64,000 nt of DNA, taken from assembly GCA_045639325.1 (NCBI GenBank), contig JAZUCU010000030.1:1-64000 (forward strand), in the 5' to 3' direction. The DNA comes from RGIG8244 sp045639325. GTDB taxonomy: Bacteria > Verrucomicrobiota > Lentisphaeria > Victivallales > UBA1829. Shown here piece after piece: positions 36,601 through 45,894 of the stretch. The notes beneath the pieces were generated by a model that ran no database searches, was not told where the DNA came from, and saw only the letters and a list, made by a program, of their open reading frames with translations. Made by a program: the position numbers and the translations under genes. Every line of letters starts with the position of its first letter. The stretch's first letter is position 1.

Positions 36601-37091
36601 TTGCCGATTTGACCGGTACTCAGTCCGGCGTCATTCCGCGTACTATTTTCTCCACGGTGTCCTCTAAAATCCCGGTGAAAGACCAGATTTCCTCCATGAT
36701 TTCTTTCTCTTTTGCTTACGGTTTGATGAACCATTGCGATCAGGGCGTTAAACGCGGCTATAAGGATTATCTTACTGCTCGTGACGAAATCTTCTCTTTC
36801 GGTTACGGCAGACCGCAGAACAAGACCATTCCGTTCTATGACAAGGAAAAACAGCCCATTACCTGCAATGCAAAAGACATCCGCACAACTCAGGTCATCC
36901 GCCCGGATGGAAAAGCCTTGTTGATGGTTGGCAATCTTGGCGGAAATGTCCGTGCAAAATTTGATCTTTCCGGTTTGAATTACAAGAAGTATAAAATTAC
37001 GGATGTGTTTTCCGGAAAAGAACTCTCTTCCGCAGAAATTGATGTGCCGCGTCTGGGGTATGCTCTGCTGAAGATCGAAAAAGTGAATTAA
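33690..37091 (+). CDS. Large secreted glycan-related protein, tandem copy 1
   Basis: A 1,133-residue protein with an N-terminal signal-like hydrophobic segment. Residues about 30-210 resemble a family-9-like carbohydrate-binding domain (APVIDGKISADEWKYAS, YDAKNLYVAITSE). The large C-terminal part (about 700-1080) has a TIM-barrel look, with conserved GMNFDCFPLGGG, PWVEVHATNSIVPAV, STVITTECAS and NHCDQGV blocks carrying several acidic residues. I do not recognise a named family with certainty; a glycoside hydrolase role is inferred. AGGATGGAAAATCATT precedes the ATG. It is the first of three tandem paralogues. Confidence 0.7.
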   Translation: MNCKILSVITFAAVTSLFGNVMSDATILRMPAMPKAPVIDGKISADEWKYASSTYGGISTKTGLMTRRQNDFRLGYDAKNLYVAITSETPVAPQPLTGDDRVEFRFLPPGKKVPVIIEFDSTGKGKVPAGVIVKNGFGVSIMNCEQGECWTAEAAIPLSVLGVKTIENGKEWKFQMMRHWSSQKETGYFHRPKNENDMATFIPDNKAMAVSFDGFGTDLYPVSGHYNWTYRIENPHNNKAYVYSKCFRTGLDGAPTLDINNPDLFGKEKKVPIGNRALVQPGISSFFQLYMMAQFPGKPRCLYSEVLAQDKKTVLYQRVMFWDLHISQRAAVYKNTVGYPYLSCGYYPSFGGRLRVAGTFDKKLPVGYAEINVRDSKGKVLHTFKKTNFGKPLESFHDETVLKDLPLGDYTVTMDSVALDGRKFSHKRTFSIRKFAWQGLNLGKDRVIIPPFKPLKHNKAAKEVHALMTGYKIGGGVWNAIYAEGENILAAPIQLFLDGKPVKAGAVKLISSEQDRVVYEMTSQAGKVKFVLNQDYDYDGFCKLSVDVIPQGKVKVKSFELRIPVKNKYAKYFTTLHSNRHRAQGKPDFSVPAGQGELDMSAGRLEKGRVLNYVWIGEEYKGISWIIDSQKGFSVNKKSYPHKLIRKGDVVTYVQQMVNVPTEWSKPWRFVMGFSPTPVKPQAKGFRSISQHMYNYPTAKGSIAAGMMNIMQWPLGFYYPINAFPNGDASYYTKTLATRGNKGVTAEQRKQFAEEYLARHKEWIRKNAPLASLALIKRKLLDRRAYGEDYFLMYHNPAFYSCRWEEAEMYKAEWLPYDYPIDDAHNEYTACQTTQYIDKMLWEMREHIRFGFDGMNFDCFPLGGGYNTVAAGGYREKPGAAAIISNVNMLQVAPAGVQRATNLFGWRELTKRTAHLLYAEKRLVFGVPWVEVHATNSIVPAVAAFCSTVITTECASKGGDYFDRFPNGYTLADLTGTQSGVIPRTIFSTVSSKIPVKDQISSMISFSFAYGLMNHCDQGVKRGYKDYLTARDEIFSFGYGRPQNKTIPFYDKEKQPITCNAKDIRTTQVIRPDGKALLMVGNLGGNVRAKFDLSGLNYKKYKITDVFSGKELSSAEIDVPRLGYALLKIEKVN

Positions 37092-37110
37092 TAAGGAAAG
37101 GTTTACGAAT

Positions 37111-40100
37111 ATGAACAAAACATTGTTGACTGCGTTCGCCGCAGTAATCGGATCAACTTTAAGCGGACAGGCAATGTCCGATGCAACCCTGTTGCGTTTT
37201 GCACCCATGCCGAAAGCACCCGTCATTGATGGTAAAATCAGTACCGATGAATGGCGGTATGCTTCCACCTCATTCGGTGGAATTTCCACAAAAACCGGTC
37301 TCATGACCCGCCGCCAGAACGATTTCCGTTTCGGCTATGATGCAAAAAATCTTTATGTTGCCATTACCAGTGAAACACCTCTTGCACCTCAGCCGTTGAC
37401 GGAAGAGGATCGCGTGGAATTCCGTTTTCTTCCTCCCGGAAAAAAGACACCTGTGATTATTGATTTTGACAGCACCGGAAAAGGTAAAATCCCTGCCGGA
37501 GTGATTGTGAAAAACGGTATCGCCTTGTCTTCCATGAACTCCGAACAGGGAGAGTGTTGGACGGCTGAAGTGGCGATTCCGCTTTCTACATTGGGCGTGA
37601 AATCCATTGAAGACGGAAAAGAATGGAAATTCCAGATGATGCGTCACTGGTCAAGCCAGAAAGAAACCGGCTTCTTCCATCGTCCGAAAAATGAAAATGA
37701 CATGGCAACTTTTATTCCCGATAAAAAAGCAATGATTGTCAGCTTCGATGGTTTCGGCCCGCACATGTATCCGGCAACTGGGAACTATAACTGGACATAT
37801 CGTATTGAAAATCCGCATAACTACAAAGCGTATGTTCATTCCAACAGCTTCCGTTCCGGTTTGGATGGCGCGCCGACACTTGACATCAACAATCCCGACC
37901 TGTTCGGTAAAGAAAAGAAAGTCAGAATCGGTTACAGCGCATTGGTCAAGCCCGGCATTTCCAGCTATTTCAATCTGTATATGATGGCGCAGTTCCCGGG
38001 TAAGCCCCGCTGTTTGTATTCCCAGGTGGTTACTCATGACAGAAAGACCGTTCTTTATCAGCGTGTGATGTTCTGGGATACCGCTATTTCCCAGAGAGCG
38101 GCGGTTTATAAAGATACGGTCGGTTATCCCTATCTGAGCAGCGGATATTATCCGTCTTTCGGTGAAAGATTGCGTGTTGCCGGAACATTTAATAAGAATC
38201 TGCCGATTGGTTATGCGGAAATCAATGTTCGTGATTCCAAAGGTAAAGTTCTTCACACCTTCAAGAAAACCAACTTTGGAAAGCCGCTGGAAAGTTTCCA
38301 TGATGAAACGGTTCTGAAAAATCTTCCTCTTGGCGACTATACTGTAACCATGGATTCCGTTGCATTGGATGGCAGAAAATTTTCTCACAAGAGAACGTTC
38401 TCCATCCGTAAATTTGCATGGCAGGGATTGAATCTCGGTAAAGAACGCGTGATTGTCCCGCCGTTCAAACCGCTCAAACACAACAAAGCAGCGAAAGAAG
38501 TTCATGCCCTCATGACCGGTTACAAAATCGGCAGCGGTATCTGGAATGCAATTTATGCGGAAGGGGAAAATATTCTTGCAGCACCGATTCAGCTTTTCCT
38601 TGATGGAAAACCGGTCAAAGCCGGAGCCGTCAAGTTGATTTCTTCGGAAAAAGACCGTGTGGTTTATGAAATGACATCTCAGGCAGGGAAAGTCAAATTT
38701 GTTCTGAATCAGGATTATGATTACGACGGCTTCTGCAAACTCTCGGTGAAAGTGATTCCGCAGGGTAAAGTCAATGTGAAATCTTTTGAACTTCGTGTCC
38801 CTGTGAAAGATAAATATGCCAAATATTTCACCACACTCTATTCCAGCCGTAAACGCGGTCAGGGTAAACCGGACTGGACAGTTCCGGCAGGGCAGGGCGA
38901 GCTGAATATGAGTGCCGGCCGTCTGACCAAAGGACGGGTTCTGAATTACATGTGGATCGGGGAAGAATATAAAGGTATCAGCTGGATTATTGACTCCCAG
39001 AGAGGGTTTGCTGTTGATACAAAGAGCTATCCATACAAACTGATCCGTAAAGGCGATACGGTTACTTATATTCAGCAGATGGTGAACGTTCCCACGGAAT
39101 GGGACAAACCCTGGGAATTTGTCATGGGCTTCTCCCCGACACCGGTGAAACCGCAGGCAAAAGGCTATCGCAGCATTTCCCAGCCCATGTATGATTATCC
39201 CACAGCCAAAGGTTCTGTTGCTGCCGGTATTATGAATATCACCCAGTGGCCTCTGGGGTATTTCTATCCCATCAATGAATTCCCTAATGGCGATGATTCC
39301 TATTATCGCTACATCCTCTCCACCAGAGGGAACAAAAACGTTACGGAAGCCCAGCGGAAGAAGTTTGCGGACGAATATATGGCACGCAATCAGGACTGGA
39401 TTCTGAAAAATGCGCCGCTTGCAAGCCTTAATGTAATCAAGCGGAAACTGATGGATCGCCGTTCCTACGGCGAAGATTACTTCCTGATGTATCATAACCC
39501 GGCGTTCTATTCTTGCCGCTGGGAAGAAGCAGAAATGTATAAAGCGGAATGGCTCCCCTGGGATTATCCGGTGGATGATGCTCACAATGAATACATTGCC
39601 TGTCAGACACCTCAGTACATTGACAAAATGCTGTGGGAAATGCGCACGCAGATCCGTTACGGTCTCGATGGTATGAATTTTGACTGTTTCCCCCTTGGCG
39701 GCGGATTCAATACGGTTTCCATGGGCGCATATCGTAACAATCCGGGTGCGGCACCGATTATCAACAATACCAATATGCTTCAGATTGCCTCTGCCGGTAT
39801 TCAAGGTTCCACAAATCTGTTCGGCTGGCGTGAAATCATGAAGCGGACTGCCCATTTGTTGTATACGGAAAAACGTCTTGTCTTTGGCGTCCCCTGGGTG
39901 GAAGTCCACTCAACCAACGCCATTGTACCTGCTGTTGCAGCGTTCTGCTCTACTGTCATTACAACGGAATGTGCATCACTGGGCAGTGATTACTTTGACC
40001 GTTTTCCGAACAGTTACACACTTGCCGATTTGACCGGTTCCCAGTCCGGCGTCATTCCGCGCCCGATTTTCTCCACCGTTTCTACTAAAATCCCGGTAAA

Positions 40101-40512
40101 AGATCAGATTTCCTCCATGATTGCATTCTCATTTGCTTACGGCATGATGAATCATTGCGACCAGGGGGTCGCGCGCAATTACAAGGAATATCTGACCGCG
40201 CGTGATGAAGTTTTCACTTTCGGTTACGGCAGACCGGAGAACAAGACGATTGCGTTCTACGACAAAGAAAAACAGCCCATCACCTGCAATGCAAAAGATA
40301 TCCGCACAACTCAGGTGATCCGCCCCGATGGAAAAGCCTTGTTGATGGTTGGTAATCTTGGTGGAAAAGTCCGTGCAAAATTCGATCTTTCCGGCTTGAA
40401 TTACAAGAAGTATAAAATTACTGATGTATTTTCCGGTAAAGAACTTTCTTCCGCTGAAATTGAAGTTCCGCGTCTGGGCTATGCTCTGCTGAAAATCGAA
40501 AAAGTGAATTAA
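37111..40512 (+). CDS. Large secreted glycan-related protein, tandem copy 2
   Basis: A 1,133-residue paralogue of the preceding gene, of equal length and clearly above 80% identical by eye; the middle (about 340-560) is nearly unchanged. It has a signal peptide (KTLLTAFAAVIGSTLSGQA). The acidic blocks GMNFDCFPLGGG, PWVEVHSTNAIVPAV and TVITTECAS are kept. The 19-base gap before it (AAGGAAAGGTTTACGAAT then ATG) is almost identical to the gap before copy 3, so the duplicated unit includes the ribosome site. A recent duplication is likely. Confidence 0.7.
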   Translation: MNKTLLTAFAAVIGSTLSGQAMSDATLLRFAPMPKAPVIDGKISTDEWRYASTSFGGISTKTGLMTRRQNDFRFGYDAKNLYVAITSETPLAPQPLTEEDRVEFRFLPPGKKTPVIIDFDSTGKGKIPAGVIVKNGIALSSMNSEQGECWTAEVAIPLSTLGVKSIEDGKEWKFQMMRHWSSQKETGFFHRPKNENDMATFIPDKKAMIVSFDGFGPHMYPATGNYNWTYRIENPHNYKAYVHSNSFRSGLDGAPTLDINNPDLFGKEKKVRIGYSALVKPGISSYFNLYMMAQFPGKPRCLYSQVVTHDRKTVLYQRVMFWDTAISQRAAVYKDTVGYPYLSSGYYPSFGERLRVAGTFNKNLPIGYAEINVRDSKGKVLHTFKKTNFGKPLESFHDETVLKNLPLGDYTVTMDSVALDGRKFSHKRTFSIRKFAWQGLNLGKERVIVPPFKPLKHNKAAKEVHALMTGYKIGSGIWNAIYAEGENILAAPIQLFLDGKPVKAGAVKLISSEKDRVVYEMTSQAGKVKFVLNQDYDYDGFCKLSVKVIPQGKVNVKSFELRVPVKDKYAKYFTTLYSSRKRGQGKPDWTVPAGQGELNMSAGRLTKGRVLNYMWIGEEYKGISWIIDSQRGFAVDTKSYPYKLIRKGDTVTYIQQMVNVPTEWDKPWEFVMGFSPTPVKPQAKGYRSISQPMYDYPTAKGSVAAGIMNITQWPLGYFYPINEFPNGDDSYYRYILSTRGNKNVTEAQRKKFADEYMARNQDWILKNAPLASLNVIKRKLMDRRSYGEDYFLMYHNPAFYSCRWEEAEMYKAEWLPWDYPVDDAHNEYIACQTPQYIDKMLWEMRTQIRYGLDGMNFDCFPLGGGFNTVSMGAYRNNPGAAPIINNTNMLQIASAGIQGSTNLFGWREIMKRTAHLLYTEKRLVFGVPWVEVHSTNAIVPAVAAFCSTVITTECASLGSDYFDRFPNSYTLADLTGSQSGVIPRPIFSTVSTKIPVKDQISSMIAFSFAYGMMNHCDQGVARNYKEYLTARDEVFTFGYGRPENKTIAFYDKEKQPITCNAKDIRTTQVIRPDGKALLMVGNLGGKVRAKFDLSGLNYKKYKITDVFSGKELSSAEIEVPRLGYALLKIEKVN

Positions 40513-40531
40513 CAAGGAAAGGTTTACGAAT

Positions 40532-43500
40532 ATGAACAAAACATTATTGACCGTGTTTGCTGCCGCAATCGGAGCAACGGTATCCGGCGAATCGATATCC
40601 GGAGAAACTCTGCTGCGGTTTGCACCCATGCCGAAAGCTCCCATCATTGATGGGAAAATTGAGTACAACGAATGGAAATATGCTTCCACCACTTTTGGCG
40701 GCATTTCTCCGAAAACAAAATTGATGACCCGCCGTCAGAATGACTTCCGGATCGGTTATGATGCAAAAAATGTTTATTTTGCCATCACCAGTGAAATCCC
40801 GCTGCCGCCCCAGGCTCTTTCTGCGGATGATTGTGTGGAATTCCAGTTGCTTCCTCCGGGAAAAAGCAAGCCGGTTGTAATCAAGTTCGATCATACAGGC
40901 AAAGGCAAAATTCCCGCCGGAGTCATCGTGAAAAATACCATCGGTTATGCTGTGATGAATGCAGAACAGGGTAAATGCTGGACAACGGAAATTGCCGTTC
41001 CGTATTCTGTTCTTGGCGTAACTGGATTCAAAAACGGCGAAAAGTGGGGTCTTCAGATGATCCGTCACTGGTCCAGCCAGAAAGAAAGCGGCTATTTCCA
41101 TCTTCCTGCGAAAGCCGGAGAAATGGCAACGTTTATTCCCGATACCAAAGCGCCGATCATCAGTTTTGATGGCTTCGGTTTGCTGATGTATCAGGCAACG
41201 GGTAATTACAACTGGACTTATCGTATTGAAAATACCCAGAAACAGAAGATCGGTATCAAGTCATACAGCTATCGTTCCGGTGTCAGTGGTGCTGCAACTT
41301 TGGACATCAACAATCCGGACCTGTTCGGCAAGGAAGACAAGAAACCTATCGGCAGCAGTCAGACGATCGCTCCCGGAAAGACCGGTTTGTTCCAGCTGCA
41401 CATGATGGCGCAGTTCCCCGGCAAGGCACGTTTGCTTTTTTCTCATCTGCAAGGCTATAACAATGTAGACTATTATAAACGTGCGATGTTCTGGGATGTA
41501 TTGCTTTCTCAGCGTGCCGCCGTTTACAAAGATGAGCGTGGATTGCCTTACCTCAACGCCGGATATTATCCCTCCTACGGGGAAAAACTCCGCGTTGCTG
41601 CATCTTTCAATAAAAAACTTCCCATTGCGGCAGTCACGATTACGGTAAAAGACCCCAATGGAAAAGTTCTCCATACCTTTGCTAAATCCGGCTTCGGTCG
41701 TCCTGTGAAAGATTTTGAAGATCAGGTTATTCTGAAAAATCTTCCCATCGGCAATTATTCCGTTGTTATGGAATCCATGGATATGAACGGCAAAAAGTAC
41801 TATCATACCCGTACATTTTCCATTGCCAAGTTTGCATGGCAGGGATTGAATCTGGGGAAAGAACGGATTATTATTCCGCCCTTCAAACCGTTGACCGTTG
41901 ATCAGAAAAAACAGGAAGTTCATGGCTTGCTGACCGGTTACAAAATCGGTGGCGGCGTCTGGAGTGCGGTTTATGCGGAAGGTGTCAACATTCTTGCTGC
42001 GCCGATTCAGTTTGTGCTTGACGGCAAACCGATTCCTGCAGGTAAACTGAAATTGATCGAAGCCGCAAAGGACCGTGTCATTTACGAATCCACCACCGCA
42101 TCCGGCAAAGTCCGTTTTGTCATGAATCAGGAATATGATTATGACAGCTTCTGCAAACTGAATGTGAAAGTCATCCCGCAGGGTGCTGTAAAAGTGAAAT
42201 CTTTTGAATTGCATATCCCCATGAAAGATGAATATGCAAAATACTACGCAACTTTGCGCGGAAACCGCCCCCGTGCTCAAGGAAAAGCTGATTCTTTCAT
42301 TCCGGAAGGGCAGGGGCTTCTTGACCTTAAAGGTGTCACTCCCAACAAGGGAAGAATTTTGAATTATTTCTGGTTCGGCACCGTTTATAAAGGTTTCAGC
42401 TGGATTATCGACACCCAGAAAGGCTTCTCTCTGGATGCGAATAAATTGACTTATAAAATGGAACGCAAAGGTAAAGTTGTAACCATTGTCCAGCAGCTCG
42501 TCAACAAACAGACAATCTGGGATAAGCCGTGGGAATTCACCTTCGGTTTCTCCCCCACGCCGGTCAAACCGATCAACAAAAATTACCGCAGTCTTTCCAC
42601 CTGGATGTACGACTACAAGCCGGCAAAAGGTTCTGACAAAGCCAATATGCAGATTCAGCAGTTGCCGCTTGGTGAATATTACGATATTCAGGCAACACCT
42701 CCGGGCGGAGAAAGCTATTACCTCGATATTGTCAAAAATCGCGGTCGTTTCATTCCTCCTGCGGAACGGAAGAAAATGGCAAATGATTACATTGCAAAAC
42801 ACACGGAATGGATTCTGAAAAATGCGCCTCTTGCAGATTTCAGCCTGATCCGGAAAATGTTTACCGATCAGCGTGCCTGGGGCGACCATTACTTCCTTGT
42901 TTACAATGACCCTGCGTATTATTCCTACCGTTGGAAGGAAGCGGAAATGTATAAGGCGGAATGGCTGCCTTTCGATTATCCCGTGGATGATGCATTGAAT
43001 GAATATATCGCCTGCAAAACATCGGAATATATTGATAAAATGCTCTTTGAAATGCGCCGCTATGCCCGTTGGGGTATCGAAGGTATGAACTTTGACTGCT
43101 TCCCCCTGGGCGGTGGCAGAAATACAGTCGCAAAAGGTGCATTCCGTGATAAACCGGGTCCGGTGCCTCTGATGCACAATCATAACATGCTTCAGATCGT
43201 ACCTTACGGAATTGTTCCCTGTACGGATCTTTTCGGTTGGCGCGAACTTACCAAACGTACGGCACACATGTTGTATACCGAAGGCAAACTGGTGCATGGC
43301 GTACCCTGGGTGGAATTGCACTCCACCGATGCCGCCGTACCTGCTGTTACTGCATTCTGCTCTACCGTGATTACAACCGAATGTGCTTCCAAAGGCGGTG
43401 ATTATTTCGACCGTTTCCCGGAAAGCTATGTTCTCGGTGACCTGGTTGGAACGCAGGCTGGCGTTATGCCCCGTCCCATTGTTTCCACTCATTCTGACAA

Positions 43501-43921
43501 AATGCCCCGTGAAGAACAGGTCAAATCTCTGATCACCTGGTCTTTTGCATACGGTCTTATGACACATTGCGACCAGGGTGTGTTGAAAAAGCAGAAAGAT
43601 TTCCAGGTCATGCGTGATGAAATCTTCTCCTTTGGTTTCGGCAGACCGCAGAACAAGACCATTGCGTTCTATGACAAGGAAAAGCAGCCCATCTCCTGCA
43701 ATGCGGCGAAAGTTCGTACTACACAGGTGATCCGCCCCGACGGCAAAGCATTGTTGATGATTGGTAATACCGGCGACAAGGTCAAAGTGAAATTTGATCT
43801 TTCCGGATTGAATTACGGCAAGTATAAAATTACCGACGTCTTTACCGGTAAAACGGTCGAAAGCACAGAGCTTGAAATGCCCCGTCACGGCTATGCTCTC
43901 TGGAAAATTGAAAAACTTTAA
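40532..43921 (+). CDS. Large secreted glycan-related protein, tandem copy 3
   Basis: A 1,129-residue third member, more diverged from copies 1 and 2 but colinear along its length. It keeps the start MNKTLLTVFAAAIGATVSGE, the binding-domain block APIIDGKIEYNEWKYAS, GMNFDCFPLGGG, TVITTECAS and the C-terminal YALWKIEKL. Substitutions are spread throughout and include the loop around residue 595-620. This fits an older duplication with a different substrate preference. It is followed closely by the 259-residue protein gene, so all belong to one transcription unit. Confidence 0.7.
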   Translation: MNKTLLTVFAAAIGATVSGESISGETLLRFAPMPKAPIIDGKIEYNEWKYASTTFGGISPKTKLMTRRQNDFRIGYDAKNVYFAITSEIPLPPQALSADDCVEFQLLPPGKSKPVVIKFDHTGKGKIPAGVIVKNTIGYAVMNAEQGKCWTTEIAVPYSVLGVTGFKNGEKWGLQMIRHWSSQKESGYFHLPAKAGEMATFIPDTKAPIISFDGFGLLMYQATGNYNWTYRIENTQKQKIGIKSYSYRSGVSGAATLDINNPDLFGKEDKKPIGSSQTIAPGKTGLFQLHMMAQFPGKARLLFSHLQGYNNVDYYKRAMFWDVLLSQRAAVYKDERGLPYLNAGYYPSYGEKLRVAASFNKKLPIAAVTITVKDPNGKVLHTFAKSGFGRPVKDFEDQVILKNLPIGNYSVVMESMDMNGKKYYHTRTFSIAKFAWQGLNLGKERIIIPPFKPLTVDQKKQEVHGLLTGYKIGGGVWSAVYAEGVNILAAPIQFVLDGKPIPAGKLKLIEAAKDRVIYESTTASGKVRFVMNQEYDYDSFCKLNVKVIPQGAVKVKSFELHIPMKDEYAKYYATLRGNRPRAQGKADSFIPEGQGLLDLKGVTPNKGRILNYFWFGTVYKGFSWIIDTQKGFSLDANKLTYKMERKGKVVTIVQQLVNKQTIWDKPWEFTFGFSPTPVKPINKNYRSLSTWMYDYKPAKGSDKANMQIQQLPLGEYYDIQATPPGGESYYLDIVKNRGRFIPPAERKKMANDYIAKHTEWILKNAPLADFSLIRKMFTDQRAWGDHYFLVYNDPAYYSYRWKEAEMYKAEWLPFDYPVDDALNEYIACKTSEYIDKMLFEMRRYARWGIEGMNFDCFPLGGGRNTVAKGAFRDKPGPVPLMHNHNMLQIVPYGIVPCTDLFGWRELTKRTAHMLYTEGKLVHGVPWVELHSTDAAVPAVTAFCSTVITTECASKGGDYFDRFPESYVLGDLVGTQAGVMPRPIVSTHSDKMPREEQVKSLITWSFAYGLMTHCDQGVLKKQKDFQVMRDEIFSFGFGRPQNKTIAFYDKEKQPISCNAAKVRTTQVIRPDGKALLMIGNTGDKVKVKFDLSGLNYGKYKITDVFTGKTVESTELEMPRHGYALWKIEKL

Positions 43922-43951
43922 TATAAGAGTATATAAAGAAAGGAACAGAAC

Positions 43952-44731
43952 ATGAAAAAAACATTTTTGATTGCTGTTGCTGCTTGTACAGCAAGTTTTG
44001 CAGGCGCTGCAGAATATCTTTTTGATACTGCAGATGATTGTATGCTTCAGGCCAATAAATACAAACTCGAATGTAAAGACGGGGTTCATACCATAAAAGG
44101 TGTATGCCACTTTTGGACTACCAAAATGTTCAAACATGATCCCTCCAAGAAATATACTATTTCTGCCGAAATCATGACGGATTGCAAAGAAAAAGTTCCC
44201 GGAATGACATTCGGCCTTGTTTATTTTGATGACAAGGGAAGATTCATTCAGTCCCGTGAATATATGACTGATCCCAAAGGTTTTACCGAACTTGCAAAGC
44301 CGCTGTCTCCCATGGATACCACAATTGTCATCAAAACGCCTGCCGGATTCAAGAAACATCCGGGTTGGCCTTATGTTCTCGCGTTCGAAGCAAAAGAAGA
44401 TAACTCTGATCTGCCGAACGCAAAAGTCACAACCAAAATCAAGAAAATGGATATCAAAGCCGATACCATTACTTTGACAGTGGAAAAACCGACGTATGCG
44501 TCTTATCCTGCCGGTACAAAAGTCAGACTTCACTATGCACTTTCTTTCTATCATCCGGTAAACATGGCAAAATTCTATGATCACCCGACTGCTCAGTGGA
44601 AGAAAATCGGCGGCACGATGAACATTCCCCACGGCGTAAAGAATTTCAAACCGGCGGTGATTTATTACGACTGGACAAAGAAGACCAAAAAATATTTCTA
44701 TCTCCGCAATTTCAAACTTATTGAGGAGTAA
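43952..44731 (+). CDS. Secreted 259-residue protein, module copy A
   Basis: A protein with signal peptide KKTFLIAVAACTASFAGAA and a probable beta-rich body, not recognised as a known family. It is a close paralogue of 48523-49302: same length, shared AEYLFD, MTDCKEKV, DPKGFTELAKPL, KTPAGFKKH, AFEAKEDNSDLPN and the end YFYLRNFKLIEE. Two conserved cysteines (in DDCML and GVCHFW) may form a disulfide. The pattern resembles carbohydrate-binding beta sandwiches, but this is a guess. AAAGGAACAG precedes the ATG. Confidence 0.75.
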   Translation: MKKTFLIAVAACTASFAGAAEYLFDTADDCMLQANKYKLECKDGVHTIKGVCHFWTTKMFKHDPSKKYTISAEIMTDCKEKVPGMTFGLVYFDDKGRFIQSREYMTDPKGFTELAKPLSPMDTTIVIKTPAGFKKHPGWPYVLAFEAKEDNSDLPNAKVTTKIKKMDIKADTITLTVEKPTYASYPAGTKVRLHYALSFYHPVNMAKFYDHPTAQWKKIGGTMNIPHGVKNFKPAVIYYDWTKKTKKYFYLRNFKLIEE

Positions 44732-44739
44732 TTTTTACT

Positions 44740-45876
44740 ATGAAAAAGATTCAAACTGCTGTTTATTATTTCCCGAACTATCATGTCGATCCGCGTAACG
44801 AAGCCGTCCATGGGAAAGGTTGGACCGAATGGGAACTCATGAAATTGTCCCGTCCCCGTTTTGAAGGTCACGATCAGCCGAAAGTGCCTCTCTGGGGCTA
44901 TGAAGACGAAGCCGATCCCGCTGTAATGGCAAAGAAAATTGATGCCGCTGTTGATCATGGCATCGATGCATTCGTTTTCGACTGGTACTGGTACGAAGGT
45001 CCGTATCTGGAACGCTGTCTGAAGGAAGGCTTCCTCGGCGCACCCAACAATGACAAAATGAAATTTGCTTTGATGTGGGCAAATCATGACTGGAAGAATT
45101 TCCATCCCGGCAACCGTGATACCAAAAATTATCACATTGACATGCCCTGGAGCACCCGCCGGGAAACCGTCGGTTTTGTCTGGGATTATGTGATTGAAAA
45201 CTTTATGACCAAGCCCAATTACTGGAGAGTCGGCGGCTTGCCTTATTTCTCCATCTATGCTGTGAACCGCTTTATCGGTCAGATGGGCGGCGTCAATGCA
45301 GCGGCTGACGTTCTTGCTGAATTCAGAGAAAAAGCGGTGAAAGCGGGCTTGCCCGGTATCCATATCGGCGGTATCTGGTTCGACGTGCTGGACAGTCACC
45401 CGGTTTATTCGGAATGTCCCCAGGCAGACTGGGCGAAGAAACTCGGTTTCTCCAGCTACACCAGTTACAACAACTGCTGTACATCCGATGTATGGTTCAA
45501 TAATTTCCCGCACGTGGATTACGATAAAGCGGCGGGTGAATATTATCAGATTGCAAGAAAAGCCATGACGACTCTGCCGGCACCTTATCACCCGGTTGTG
45601 ACTGCCGGTTGGGACTCCACGCCCCGCTGTACTCAGTCTGAAATTTATGATTCCAAACCCGGTTATCCTTATCTTGGCGTAATGGAGCCGACCCCTGAAA
45701 AATTCGGTAATGCGGTTGCAGAAACGGTAAAGATTCTGAAAGAACATGCGGCAGATGATCCCATTTTCTTCATCAACGCATGGAATGAATGGACCGAAGG
45801 CAGTTATCTGGAACCGGATACCCGTTTCGGAATGGCAGTATTGGAAGCACTGAAAAAAGAACTTTCCCTCTCATAA
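44740..45876 (+). CDS. WbsX/GH99-like protein
   Basis: A 378-residue cytoplasmic protein of the WbsX-like family (glycosyltransferase WbsX, structurally GH99-like TIM barrel). Hallmarks are YYFPNYHVD, GWTEWELM, FDWYWYEG, FALMWANHDW and FINAWNEWTEGSYLEPD. In polysaccharide clusters these proteins are linked to glycan processing, and some relatives are endo-alpha-mannosidase-like. GAGGAG is 10 bases before the ATG. It lies between the 259-residue secreted protein and a pseudopilin-like gene. Confidence 0.85.
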   Translation: MKKIQTAVYYFPNYHVDPRNEAVHGKGWTEWELMKLSRPRFEGHDQPKVPLWGYEDEADPAVMAKKIDAAVDHGIDAFVFDWYWYEGPYLERCLKEGFLGAPNNDKMKFALMWANHDWKNFHPGNRDTKNYHIDMPWSTRRETVGFVWDYVIENFMTKPNYWRVGGLPYFSIYAVNRFIGQMGGVNAAADVLAEFREKAVKAGLPGIHIGGIWFDVLDSHPVYSECPQADWAKKLGFSSYTSYNNCCTSDVWFNNFPHVDYDKAAGEYYQIARKAMTTLPAPYHPVVTAGWDSTPRCTQSEIYDSKPGYPYLGVMEPTPEKFGNAVAETVKILKEHAADDPIFFINAWNEWTEGSYLEPDTRFGMAVLEALKKELSLS

Positions 45877-45894
45877 AAAAACAAGGAGAAATTT

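Noticed and set aside
37651..39909. Long minus-strand open frame opposite tandem copy 2
   Set aside because: Antisense shadow of a gene with close paralogues on both sides; no ribosome site or recognisable domain.
41261..44632. Very long minus-strand open frame (over 1,100 codons) opposite copy 3 and the 259-residue gene
   Set aside because: It mirrors the codon use of plus-strand genes that have signal peptides, ribosome sites and paralogues. Its His/Phe/Ile-rich translation has no motif and spans two genes.
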